A DNA stretch of 64,000 nt, taken from positions 496,001-560,000 of the forward strand of contig NZ_LN913000.1 in NCBI RefSeq assembly GCF_001487105.1, given 5' to 3'. The translations under genes and the position numbers were made by a program. Each line of letters starts with the position of its first letter. Position 1 is the first letter of the stretch. The DNA comes from Mediterraneibacter massiliensis. GTDB lineage: Bacteria; Bacillota; Clostridia; Lachnospirales; Lachnospiraceae. The notes under the pieces are model-generated. The model made no database searches. It saw only the letters and a list, made by a program, of their open reading frames with translations, and had not been told where the DNA came from. This document shows positions 8,696 to 17,270 of the stretch, in pieces.

Positions 8696-10700
8696 TCAGC
8701 CGGCATTTGATCTCATTATAGGAGGTTGTTTCTGTGTTTTCTATTTTGACTCTGCCCTCCTGTGTCAGGGGCGTAAGGAGAGGCTGTATATCAAATGTCT
8801 CCGGAACCAGGCTATATTTCCATTTTTCAATCTCTTCTGGGGTCTCATAGAAATGGTGTATGGTTCCTCCGCTGGAATCGGCAGGGACAGCATAGGAAGA
8901 GTGTATCTCAATGGAAGCGATCGGATAATCGGCAATCGTCTTGTCTGTATCCGTTCCAAAATCGGTCAGTAAGGAGCAGGTCTGTGTAAAAAACGGATAT
9001 ATGGGAAGTTCCTGTACATATCCCGTCTGCTGGGAGGTGATGCTTAATATCCCGGCAGGTACGGTCTGCGTAAGAGACTGCATTTTTAGCTGCTGTATAT
9101 CAGCGGCGTAAGCGCGCAGTAAGTTTTGTTTATCTTCGGCAGACAGTTTAAGAGGCAGCTTGCTTACGCCGTCAGACCAAGTGAACAGATCTTTGCCGGT
9201 ATCTGCCAGATAAGTCGGTGAGGAGGCGGGGTAGGCAGCCTTTTTATATTCGTCTGATTCATAGACAGAGGCAAAAGCAGCAAACATTTCTTTACTTAGA
9301 GGATAGACACGGTAATACTTTTGTCCATGCTCCATATGGTAGCATATGGTGACAGTGGTATAGGCAGAATCCTTTGAAAGGAATTGCCCGTCGATAGAGA
9401 CTTGCCTGTTTGATTCTATAACAGAAGAAATCCAGGACATGCCAAGGGCTTTAGCATCTTCTGTAAAACAATACTGTTTCAATTGCTGCTCTGTAGGATA
9501 AGAATCCCCATACAGGATCTGGGAGTAGGTATCGCCATCCATATCCAGTCCTGCGACACTGATACTTAAAGCGGATACCTTTTGGCTCTCAGGGAAATAG
9601 GTATCATATACAGGAGCGCACGCAAGAAACAAAAATCCCGTTATAAGAACAGCAAAAGCAGTAAGAAAAGGCTGCGCTTTGCGGCGCAGAAGGACTCGGT
9701 GAGACTCCTGTACAAGCCATTCCAAAAGGAAATGGATAAGAGCGCAGGCGATAATGGAGCTGCTGAAAAAAACAATTCCCCAAAGAAGAAAGTTCGCCGG
9801 TGTCAGATGCATTATATCCAACAGAAATGCACCGCATAGAAGTCCGCCGAGGAAAGTCAGCAGAATCTGCACGATTCGTTCAGCTATGCCAAAAGTAAAA
9901 ATCCTGCCGATCATTTCAGGCTTTCGTCTTTTTTGTCCCATAGTCATGATGAGAAATAAAACCGTGTTCCATACAAGTATTCCAAGGATGATGTCTGCCT
10001 TGGGCGTGTAGGAAAGGATCTGCTCTTTGTCAAATAATTGTGTGCCGCAGAGTATCTGGCAGAGTTGGATGGGAACTAGATGTGCAAGGAGCGATTCCAG
10101 AAGAGGCGATCTATAATACGTTTGGAAACAATTCGTGATCAAAGGCAGAAATACATAGTTAAGCAGCAATTGGAAATAAGATAAGAATCCTACGGACAAA
10201 AGCAGGGATGCGACCATATTTCCGCACAGGATGACGGAGCAAATAACGATATGGTAGAAAAGCAGGAAGATCATCAGGCAGACAAACATACTTTTTGCGG
10301 GGTAGGATAGAATATAAAAAGAAAATGCACTGTCCATGCTGCTTTGATAAATACTTAAAATAGAAAGGACAAGTGAAAGGGGCAATAGGAAGTGAAAAAG
10401 ACCGTGTAAATAGCGGCTCCAGAAAATGTAACCTTTCCTGACAGGGAGGCTATAGTAGAAATCCAGTTTCTTAGGCTGCAGCAGATAGAAAAATTCGAGA
10501 AAACCTATGGCTGCGCCAAGACCTGCGCATATGTACAAAAGTTCCGTGCTTCCTATGCCGGTATACGTATAGACATTAAAATTCAAGCCGGCTGCTTTTA
10601 TCATGCCGTAAATGCAGAATGCTCCCCAGGCAAGAAATGTCGTGAGATGCCCTCGTCCAGCCTCTTTGAACCAGTTAAAGAAGTGTTTTGCGGATGTCAT
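8691..10700 (-). CDS. ABC-2 type transporter permease, large
   Basis: About 669 residues. There are six N-terminal hydrophobic segments (first 250 residues) with the ABC-2 signature-like 'LDFYYSLPVRKGYIFWSRY', two or three more around residues 265-365, then a long hydrophilic, extracytoplasmic-looking C-terminal region of about 300 residues. Two ATGs are possible (10706 and 10700); GGAGG is nine bases from the second and only three from the first, so 10700 is preferred. It overlaps the end of the ATPase gene. Substrate unknown; related loci are often tied to antibiotic-peptide resistance, but no sensor kinase is present here. Confidence 0.8.
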   Translation of the reverse strand: MTSAKHFFNWFKEAGRGHLTTFLAWGAFCIYGMIKAAGLNFNVYTYTGIGSTELLYICAGLGAAIGFLEFFYLLQPKKLDFYYSLPVRKGYIFWSRYLHGLFHFLLPLSLVLSILSIYQSSMDSAFSFYILSYPAKSMFVCLMIFLLFYHIVICSVILCGNMVASLLLSVGFLSYFQLLLNYVFLPLITNCFQTYYRSPLLESLLAHLVPIQLCQILCGTQLFDKEQILSYTPKADIILGILVWNTVLFLIMTMGQKRRKPEMIGRIFTFGIAERIVQILLTFLGGLLCGAFLLDIMHLTPANFLLWGIVFFSSSIIACALIHFLLEWLVQESHRVLLRRKAQPFLTAFAVLITGFLFLACAPVYDTYFPESQKVSALSISVAGLDMDGDTYSQILYGDSYPTEQQLKQYCFTEDAKALGMSWISSVIESNRQVSIDGQFLSKDSAYTTVTICYHMEHGQKYYRVYPLSKEMFAAFASVYESDEYKKAAYPASSPTYLADTGKDLFTWSDGVSKLPLKLSAEDKQNLLRAYAADIQQLKMQSLTQTVPAGILSITSQQTGYVQELPIYPFFTQTCSLLTDFGTDTDKTIADYPIASIEIHSSYAVPADSSGGTIHHFYETPEEIEKWKYSLVPETFDIQPLLTPLTQEGRVKIENTETTSYNEIKCRLK

Positions 10701-11577
10701 AACCATTTTCCTCCATTTGGATCATAAAAAGTTCTTCTAATGTCAAGGCAACGTTTGCGGAAAAGACGGGATCTTTTTCCCGGATGAGGCGGTGTATCGC
10801 GGATGATTCACCTCGTACGAGTAAGGTCGTGAAATAGCCGTCTGTCTGACAGCGTATCACAGGAGGTTCTTTTTGCAGTTCCTCGACTGCCGACGCATCA
10901 GAAAAAACGCATTGTATTTTATGTATATCTGTCAGATTCTGCGTGAGATCGGCAGATGTGACGAGCCCTCCTTTGTGGAGTATGCTGATATTTTGACAAA
11001 TATCCTGCAGATCATCCAGTTTATGAGAAGCGACGATCACCGTAAAATCCCGGCATTTCATTTCTTGCAGAAATAAGTTCTTCATCAGTTCTGTGACAAG
11101 CGGATCCAGACCATCGAACACCTCGTCGCAGAACAGATATTTTGTGCCGGCGTTAAGAGCGAGTAGGAGAAATGCCTGCCTTTTCATACCTTTAGAAAAG
11201 GTGCGTAAAGGAAGCTGTATATCCAGGTTCAGGGAGCCTGCCATATAAGAGACGGCGTCGGTATCCAGGCTGGGATACTGTTGTTTATAAAACTGTATCA
11301 TCGTTTCCAGAGATGCATTTGGAAAGTAATAGGGATCGTCCGGAAGATAGAAAAAATTTTGTTTAAAGGCAGGGGAAGAACAGGACTGTTTTGCGTCTAT
11401 TTTGACGGTTCCTTCATCCGCAGTCAGGATACCGGACAGAATTTTCAGAAGCGTACTCTTCCCGGCTCCGTTTGTGCCGAGAAGACCAAAGAAGCTTCCG
11501 TTTGGTATGGTAAAAGAAATGTGATTGACGGCGCAAAGAGCACCGAAATATTTTGTCAGATTTTCTATCTCGATCAT
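10675..11577 (-). CDS. ABC transporter ATP-binding protein
   Basis: A 300-residue ATPase partner of the overlapping permease. Walker A is 'GTNGAGKST' (about residues 34-42) and the signature region is 'RTFSKGMKRQ'. Walker B is 'YLFCDEVFDGLDP', where the usual 'DEP' has become 'DEV', with the catalytic glutamate kept. The C-terminal 80 residues are an accessory domain seen in ABC-2 exporters. Permease and ATPase genes overlap by 26 bases, so they form one operon transcribed from about 11600. Confidence 0.9.
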   Translation of the reverse strand: MIEIENLTKYFGALCAVNHISFTIPNGSFFGLLGTNGAGKSTLLKILSGILTADEGTVKIDAKQSCSSPAFKQNFFYLPDDPYYFPNASLETMIQFYKQQYPSLDTDAVSYMAGSLNLDIQLPLRTFSKGMKRQAFLLLALNAGTKYLFCDEVFDGLDPLVTELMKNLFLQEMKCRDFTVIVASHKLDDLQDICQNISILHKGGLVTSADLTQNLTDIHKIQCVFSDASAVEELQKEPPVIRCQTDGYFTTLLVRGESSAIHRLIREKDPVFSANVALTLEELFMIQMEENGYDIRKTLL

Positions 11578-11622
11578 CTTATACCTCCTGCATATTGCAG
11601 TGTAGTCAAAGAAGTGTACTTC

Positions 11623-12348
11623 CTACAGGTAAGGGATGGAAGGTGTCTTAGGGTAACTTCCTAAAGATACAAGCAGTCTAAGACCAATCTCACGGGCGGT
11701 AAGCACGGCGTTTTTGACGGCGCTCGCCTCTCCGGTGACGGCTGCGATCACTTCGTTGGAATGGCTCGTTCCTACATCCGGCGTCATATAGCGGATGATC
11801 TGGACCGGAGAAGATTTGACGGCGAGATCAGCCATGACAAGTCCGATAGCGGCAGGGGAACCACAGAAGAAACCAAAGGGTTTTCCAACAGGTGCGTCAA
11901 AGGCAAAAGAAAGCGCTTGATCTGCACTGGAGGAATAGGTAAATTCCAGATGTCCCGCCTCACTGATATATAGCTCCCCTGCATATTTTTCCGTAAATTT
12001 CAGCGCGATCTCTATCGCGCGTCGTACATCGGAAACATTTTCTCCACCGAGAATGATGAAGTTTCCATGACCGCCCCAGCCTTTGGTATCTCTTGGAAGC
12101 TGGATAGAGAGGACTTCCGTATTTGTTGATTTTACTGCCTCGTCTACTGCGTTGATCTGCCCTGCGGCGCCGGTGCGGGAACTTAAGATACCTAGACTTT
12201 TATAGGGCTTCTTAAGCTGCATCTGTGATAAGAGAGAAGCTTCCGCGCCTGGTATGACAAGTCCAATCGTATCAAGAACCGTAGTTCCTACAAATTCAGG
12301 AAGTGTACATTCCATAGGGATTTTTGTGAGTTCATTTACATTTATCAT
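11623..12348 (-). CDS. pduB: PduB-type trimeric shell protein (tandem BMC)
   Basis: The start is taken at 12348 (product 'MINVNELTKIPM...'), with AAGGAG ten bases upstream; a longer frame to 12459 lacks signals. The 241-residue product matches PduB along its length: 'EFVGT', 'DTIGLVIPG', 'SLGILSSRTGAAGQ', 'AVDEAVKSTNTEVLSIQLPRD', 'GHGNFIILGG', and a second BMC domain ending 'TAREIGLRLLVSLGSYPK'. PduB forms trimeric pseudo-hexagonal tiles of the propanediol microcompartment shell and in the classic system links shell to cargo. Here it lies about 13 kb from the main shell locus on the opposite strand, beside an SDR gene, so it is a satellite shell gene. Confidence 0.92.
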   Translation of the reverse strand: MINVNELTKIPMECTLPEFVGTTVLDTIGLVIPGAEASLLSQMQLKKPYKSLGILSSRTGAAGQINAVDEAVKSTNTEVLSIQLPRDTKGWGGHGNFIILGGENVSDVRRAIEIALKFTEKYAGELYISEAGHLEFTYSSSADQALSFAFDAPVGKPFGFFCGSPAAIGLVMADLAVKSSPVQIIRYMTPDVGTSHSNEVIAAVTGEASAVKNAVLTAREIGLRLLVSLGSYPKTPSIPYL

Positions 12349-12445
12349 ATCAAAAGTACTCCTTATATAGCTGATATAGGCTGCTTGTCTGCAAGTTTTG
12401 ACAGAGAATATAGATAGTTTTCTGTATGTGGAATATCCTGCTGTA

Positions 12446-13177
12446 TCACAGAAAACCACCGTCCAGTCCGATGATCTGTCCGGTCAGATAAGGGTGTCCG
12501 CTGCACACAGAGAAGGCAAGTGACGCGACCTCCTCAGGAGTGCCAAATCTGCCGGCGGGAATTTCCTCCTTGAGCGCAAGGCGTTCCTCTGTTGAAAATT
12601 GGGCATTCATGTGTGTGTCGATGACACCGCAGGAAATAGCGTTTACCTGGATATTTGAAGGCGCCAGTTCTTTGGCCAGTGCTTTTGTCAGGCCGTCCAT
12701 CCCCGCTTTTGTCGCAGAATAGGCAGCCTCACAGGAAGCGCCGGACGTACCCCACATAGAAGAAATGTTTAAGATTTTTCCCTGCTTTTGTCTGATCATA
12801 TAGGGAATAGCAGCACGGCAGCAGTAAAATACAGAAGATAAATTGGTGTGAAGTATTTCTTCCCACTGTGTATCCGACATATCTTGCAGCAATCCTATAT
12901 GGGAAATGCCGGCGTTATTGATAAGAACATCCAGCCCAGGACAAAGTTTGAAAATTTTGTCAAAAATCTGCGACACATCATGAGGATTTCCCACATCTCC
13001 TGGGACAACTGTACAGGAGGAACCGATCGCTTCCAATTCCTGACGTACTGTCTCTAATTCATCCAGAGATTTTTTGCAGTTTAAAAATACGTGGTATCCT
13101 GCTTGGGAAAAGACAAAAGCGCAGGCTCGTCCAATCCCACGGGAAGCGCCTGTTATCAATATATTTTTGCGGTTCAT
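12446..13177 (-). CDS. Short-chain dehydrogenase/reductase, FabG-like
   Basis: A 243-residue classical SDR. The cofactor-binding glycines are in 'ITGASRGIGRACAF' (residues 8-21), with 'INNAGISHIG' following. The catalytic Ser-Tyr-Lys set is in 'NISSMWGTSG' and 'YSATKAG', and the C-terminus is 'TGQIIGLDGGFL'. It resembles 3-oxoacyl-ACP reductases, but no fatty-acid genes are nearby. The neighbouring PduB gene and fucose genes suggest it may act on a sugar- or aldehyde-derived substrate; that is inference. It is followed by pduB, probably in one transcript. Confidence 0.88.
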   Translation of the reverse strand: MNRKNILITGASRGIGRACAFVFSQAGYHVFLNCKKSLDELETVRQELEAIGSSCTVVPGDVGNPHDVSQIFDKIFKLCPGLDVLINNAGISHIGLLQDMSDTQWEEILHTNLSSVFYCCRAAIPYMIRQKQGKILNISSMWGTSGASCEAAYSATKAGMDGLTKALAKELAPSNIQVNAISCGVIDTHMNAQFSTEERLALKEEIPAGRFGTPEEVASLAFSVCSGHPYLTGQIIGLDGGFL

Positions 13178-13258
13178 ACGTCACCTCAGCTTTTCTGTCT
13201 ATAAGTTATATCGTATCACCAGTATAACGTATCGGATAAAATTTGTATACTGTTTTCG

Positions 13259-13287
13259 TTGTGATTCTAAAGGGCATATGGTATGAT
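13259..13287 (+). promoter_or_regulatory. Promoter for the HD-ParA-AraC operon
   Basis: TTGTGA at 13259-13264 and TATGAT at 13282-13287 with a 17-bp spacer, in the divergent gap between the SDR gene and the HD gene. Confidence 0.55.
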
Positions 13288-13333
13288 TTTATTAGATAGG
13301 AAGTGATTCTCAGGTGAGGAGGCGGCACTAAGA

Positions 13334-13903
13334 ATGATTGATGAAGCCATAGAGTTTGCAACGCAGGCGCACGCAGGTCAGTTCAGAAAAGGAACAAAAA
13401 GACCGTATATCGTCCATCCGATAGAGGTGGCGGATATTGTTGCTACAATGACACAGGATGAGGAGATCATCTGTGCGGCAGTGCTGCATGATACGATTGA
13501 GGACTGCGAAGGGGTCACAGAAGAACTGCTAAAAGAGAAATTTGGAGAACGGGTGGCGTCTATGGTGGCTTCCGAGAGCGAAGATAAGACAAAGTCCTGG
13601 GAAGAAAGAAAGGGAGCGACGATCGTACGTCTGAAAAGCGCGTGCAGACCGGTGCAGATGATCGGTCTGGCGGACAAGCTGTCCAATATGAGAGATATAG
13701 ACAGAGATTATCCGACAGAAGGAGAAAATCTTTGGAAACGATTCCGTATGCAGAGTAAATCTGCGATCGCTTGGTATTATCGGGGGGTTCAGGAAGCCTT
13801 AAGGCAGGACTTTACGGGAACAGAAGCCTACGAGGAATACTGCAGGCTGGTGGAGAAGAATTTTGGATCGGATGTAGAGCCGTTCCTCATTTGTCATCCA
13901 TAG
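13334..13903 (+). CDS. HD-domain hydrolase, small alarmone hydrolase-like
   Basis: A 189-residue HD-superfamily metal hydrolase. The metal set is visible as a His in 'PYIVHPIEVA', the HD pair in 'AAVLHDTIEDC' and a later Asp in 'LADKLSNMRD'. The N-terminus ('FATQAHAGQFRKGTKRPYIVHP') is typical of the RelA/SpoT hydrolase domain and of Mesh1-like proteins that remove pyrophosphate from (p)ppGpp. There is no synthetase domain. GAGG precedes the ATG. It is the first gene of a plus-strand run with ParA and AraC genes; any link to sugar use is unproven. Confidence 0.85.
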   Translation: MIDEAIEFATQAHAGQFRKGTKRPYIVHPIEVADIVATMTQDEEIICAAVLHDTIEDCEGVTEELLKEKFGERVASMVASESEDKTKSWEERKGATIVRLKSACRPVQMIGLADKLSNMRDIDRDYPTEGENLWKRFRMQSKSAIAWYYRGVQEALRQDFTGTEAYEEYCRLVEKNFGSDVEPFLICHP

Positions 13904-13963
13904 AAAACATCCATAAATGACAGCTAGGGAAAAAGTACAGACAGCAGAAAGGAGCGGCGCAGA

Positions 13964-14749
13964 ATGGGAAAAACAAAGGTGATCTGTTTTGCAAATAATA
14001 AAGGCGGAAGCGGAAAATCGACAACGTGTTCCAACGTAGGGTACGGGATGACAGAACTGGGGAAAAAGGTGCTGTTGGTAGATGGAGATATGCAGATGAA
14101 TTTGTCCTTGTCTCTTTTTGATGAAGAAAAGGTATTGGCATTTGCGCAGAGCAGCCGTAATCTCTACGAAGGAATCAAAAAGCAGGATGATCTGACAGAG
14201 TATATCGTGCAGTCTCCTTATAAAAATCTGGATCTGATCCCGTCTTCTACATTGATGAGTTCTATAGAATATGAATTGTTTACAAAATGGCAGAGAGAAT
14301 ATATATTAAAAAAAAGCATGAAAAACATTGTGGGATCCGGCGTATATGACTATATCTTGATCGACGCGCCGCCTACGCTTGGCGGCTGGGTGATGAATAT
14401 ACTTTGTGCGTCAGATGAAGTGATCCTTCCGGTAGAATCGACGCCGTGGGGGTTGTTCGGACTGGGAAATATGTTTGAATTCCTGGAAGAAGTACGTCAG
14501 ATCGCTCCGGAACTAAAATTAGGTGGAATCGTGATCACAAAAGTGGATACGAGAAAAAATTATTTTAAACAGACTTTAGAGACATTAAAAGAATTGGATA
14601 AAGTAAGAGTGTTTGATACATATATACGAGTGGACAGTGCTGTCGAATGGTCACAGGATAATAATACGCCGGTCATTGCATACAGAAAGAGCAGCCGCAG
14701 TGCCGGAGAATATATGGAACTTGCCAAAGAGATCATAAGGCAGGTTTAG
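13964..14749 (+). CDS. Orphan ParA/MinD-type ATPase
   Basis: A 261-residue ParA-family ATPase with the deviant Walker A 'KGGSGKST' (residues 13-20, signature lysine present), the Walker A' region 'LLVDGDMQMNLSLS', and Walker B 'YILIDAPPTLG'. No ParB, parS cluster or replication gene is nearby, so it is not a plasmid partition locus. It lies between a satellite PduB shell gene and the fucose regulator, kinase and isomerase genes. ParA-type proteins such as McdA position carboxysomes, so a microcompartment-positioning role is plausible here but is inference. It ends eight bases before the AraC gene. Confidence 0.9.
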   Translation: MGKTKVICFANNKGGSGKSTTCSNVGYGMTELGKKVLLVDGDMQMNLSLSLFDEEKVLAFAQSSRNLYEGIKKQDDLTEYIVQSPYKNLDLIPSSTLMSSIEYELFTKWQREYILKKSMKNIVGSGVYDYILIDAPPTLGGWVMNILCASDEVILPVESTPWGLFGLGNMFEFLEEVRQIAPELKLGGIVITKVDTRKNYFKQTLETLKELDKVRVFDTYIRVDSAVEWSQDNNTPVIAYRKSSRSAGEYMELAKEIIRQV

Positions 14750-14757
14750 GAGATACG

Positions 14758-15738
14758 ATGGATGCTGAATTGCTGAGAGAATTGTCGGTTATCACAGAAG
14801 AAGAAAAGAAGATCCTGGCTGGAAGAAAGGGGATCGACCCCGGTATTTATATGGAAAAAAATGATATGGTGATAGACTGTGAGAAGCTTCTGCAGAAAGG
14901 GAAGTTGATTTCGGTGCGTCCCCATACAAGATTTGTGCATTTTCCGAAACATAGACATAATTATATAGAAGTGATCTATATGTGCCAGGGAACGACGACA
15001 CACATTCTGAATGGCAATCAGGTTGTACTGGAAGAGGGAGATCTGCTTTTTTTAAATCCTAATGCAGTGCAGGAGATCCTGCCTGCGGGGGAAGCAGATA
15101 TAGCTGTGAATTTTATCATCCTGCCAGAATTTTTTGACACAGCCTTTTCCATGATGGACGGAGAAGAAAACTTGCTGAAAGACTTTCTGATCGGAGCTTT
15201 GTGCGGAAGGGATGAAGATACGGCATATTTGTATTTTCATGTGGCGGGTATCCTGCCGGTACAGAATCTGATCGAAAATATGGTCTGGACTTTTTTTTAT
15301 GATTCATCCAATAAAAGAAGTTGTAATCAGATTACGATGGGTCTTCTTTTACTGCAGCTTTTAAACTATATGGATAAGATGGAGTTGGGAAACCGGCAGT
15401 TCGATACAGAACTGACAGGTAATGTGCTGAGTTATGTAGACGAGCATTATAAGAACGGCACCTTATCGGAACTGGCAGAAATGATGGGGTACGATGTATA
15501 TTGGCTGAGCAGAGAGATCAAAAAACGGATGGGAAGAACTTATAAAGAACTTCTGCTTTCGAAGCGGCTGCAGCAGGCGGCATATCTTTTGTCAAAGAGC
15601 AGCCTGCCGGTAACAGATATCATTGAATTGGTAGGATATGATAACAGCAGCTATTTTTATCGGAAGTTTAAAGAGAGATATGGAGTAAGTCCGAAGGAAT
15701 ATCGAAAGGGACAATCACAAGTGTACAGTCAGATATAA
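14758..15738 (+). CDS. AraC-family regulator of fucose/propanediol genes
   Basis: A 326-residue regulator. Residues about 50-130 are a cupin-like sensory domain ('VHFPKHRHNYIEVIYM...LEEGDLLFLNP') and the last 100 residues are the two AraC helix-turn-helix units ('LSELAEMMGYDVYWLSREIKKRMGRTYKELL', 'VTDIIELVGYDNSSYFYRKFKERYGVSPKEYRK' in part). It is separated by a terminator from the sugar kinase and isomerase genes it most likely controls. A repeated CAATAAAA-type motif ahead of the microcompartment promoters at 25138-25197 and 29563-29587 could be its operator; that is inference. Confidence 0.88.
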   Translation: MDAELLRELSVITEEEKKILAGRKGIDPGIYMEKNDMVIDCEKLLQKGKLISVRPHTRFVHFPKHRHNYIEVIYMCQGTTTHILNGNQVVLEEGDLLFLNPNAVQEILPAGEADIAVNFIILPEFFDTAFSMMDGEENLLKDFLIGALCGRDEDTAYLYFHVAGILPVQNLIENMVWTFFYDSSNKRSCNQITMGLLLLQLLNYMDKMELGNRQFDTELTGNVLSYVDEHYKNGTLSELAEMMGYDVYWLSREIKKRMGRTYKELLLSKRLQQAAYLLSKSSLPVTDIIELVGYDNSSYFYRKFKERYGVSPKEYRKGQSQVYSQI

Positions 15739-15756
15739 TAGATCATACTGCAAATG

Positions 15757-15791
15757 AGGACGGTGTTTTTCATAAATAGCGTCCTTTTTTT
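15757..15791 (+). terminator. Terminator after the AraC gene
   Basis: Stem arms AGGACG (15757-15762) and CGTCCT (15780-15785) with a 17-base loop, then a run of T. A TATAAT at 15808-15813 may be the -10 of the kinase gene promoter, but no well-spaced -35 is seen. Confidence 0.6.
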
Positions 15792-15849
15792 GTCCTTGTT
15801 TTTCTTTTATAATATGAGTAGAGTGAAAAATTGCAAAGGAGGCACAAAA

Positions 15850-17250
15850 ATGGATACATACTATTTAGCCATTGATATTGGGGCATCCAGTGGACGGCAC
15901 ATGCTGGCGTCCGTTCAAGAGGGAAAGATGCGGCTCGAAGAGGTATACCGCTTCCCGAATGGAATGGATAATAAGGACGGTATGCTGTGCTGGGATGTAA
16001 ACCGCCTGTTTACAGAGATCAAAAACGGTCTGAAGAAATGTAAAGAAGTTGGCAAGATTCCTGTGTCTATGTCCATCGATACATGGGGGGTGGATTATGT
16101 TTTGCTGGACAAGGATGACAACATTTTAGGAGATACAGTCGGATATCGTGACAGCCGCACAAATGGTATGGATGAAAAAGTGTACGAAAAGATTTCTTTG
16201 GAAGACCTGTATAAGAGAACCGGTATTCAGAAGCAGATGTTTAATACTGTTTATCAGCTGATGGCAGTGAAAGAGACGCATCCGGAATATATGGAGAATG
16301 CAGAAGCGCTGCTTATGATTCCAGATTACTTTCATTTCCTGCTGACAGGGGTGAAGAAAAATGAATATACGAATGCTACAACAGGACAGTTGATCGATCC
16401 TAAGACAAATGACTGGGATTATGAACTGATGGAGTTGCTGGGCTTTAATACAAAGATGTTCCAGCCGGTATCTATGCCGGGTACTGTCGTTGGGAATTTT
16501 ACAGAAGAGATCCAAAAAGAGGTCGGGTTTGATTGTACAGTCGTGCTTCCGGCTACACACGATACAGGTTCGGCAGTGCTTGCGGTGCCGACAAATGATG
16601 ACAACGCGATCTATATCAGTTCCGGGACATGGTCATTGATGGGAATTGAACGGAAAGAAGCAGATTGCTCTTTGGAGAGCATGAAGGCGAACTTCACAAA
16701 CGAAGGTGGTTATGACCACCGTTTCCGCTTTCTGAAGAACATTATGGGTCTGTGGATGATCCAGTCTGTAAAAAAAGAATTTACGGAAAATCTATCCTTT
16801 GCAGAAATTTGCGCGAAAGCTTCAAAAGAAACAATCCCGTCTATCGTAGACTGTAACGATGATTGTTTCCTGGCACCGAAGAGTATGATCGAGGCTGTGC
16901 AGAAGTTCTGTAGGGATACAGAACAGCAGGTACCAGAGAGTGTGGCGGAGATTTCTGCGGTCATCTACAACAGTCTGGCAAAATGTTATGGCGATACAGT
17001 AAAAGAGATCGAAGCGATCACCGGGCATACATATGACACGATCTATGTAGTAGGGGGAGGCTCTAACGCAGGGTACTTAAACGAGTTGACAGCGAAGTAT
17101 ACGGGCAAGAAAGTATCCGCGGGTCCGGGAGAAGCGACTGCTATCGGCAATGTGATCGTACAGCTTCTGCATGACGGCGTATTTCAGACTCTTGCAGAGG
17201 CAAGAGCATGTGTAAGGGATTCATTTGACATAAAAGAGTATGCATTTTAA
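15850..17250 (+). CDS. Rhamnulokinase/L-fuculokinase, FGGY family
   Basis: The start is at 15850 because AAAGGAGG lies nine bases upstream; the longer frame to 15754 covers the terminator and promoter. The 466-residue protein begins 'YLAIDIGASSGRHML', the phosphate-1 motif typical of rhamnulokinase. It also has 'SIDTWGVDYVLLD', 'TGQLIDPKTNDW' and the C-terminal 'YVVGGGSNAGYLNELTA' adenosine motif. It phosphorylates a deoxy-ketohexose at O-1, giving fuculose- or rhamnulose-1-phosphate for the aldolase at 29684. By sequence it is RhaB-like; by context (fucose-type isomerase next) it may serve fuculose, so no symbol is given. Confidence 0.9.
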   Translation: MDTYYLAIDIGASSGRHMLASVQEGKMRLEEVYRFPNGMDNKDGMLCWDVNRLFTEIKNGLKKCKEVGKIPVSMSIDTWGVDYVLLDKDDNILGDTVGYRDSRTNGMDEKVYEKISLEDLYKRTGIQKQMFNTVYQLMAVKETHPEYMENAEALLMIPDYFHFLLTGVKKNEYTNATTGQLIDPKTNDWDYELMELLGFNTKMFQPVSMPGTVVGNFTEEIQKEVGFDCTVVLPATHDTGSAVLAVPTNDDNAIYISSGTWSLMGIERKEADCSLESMKANFTNEGGYDHRFRFLKNIMGLWMIQSVKKEFTENLSFAEICAKASKETIPSIVDCNDDCFLAPKSMIEAVQKFCRDTEQQVPESVAEISAVIYNSLAKCYGDTVKEIEAITGHTYDTIYVVGGGSNAGYLNELTAKYTGKKVSAGPGEATAIGNVIVQLLHDGVFQTLAEARACVRDSFDIKEYAF

Positions 17251-17270
17251 AAGAGTTAGGAGGAGAAAAA

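Noticed and set aside
13964..14749. Plasmid or phage partition module
   Set aside because: No ParB, repeated parS-like sites, replication or integrase genes lie nearby; the surroundings are chromosomal metabolism.
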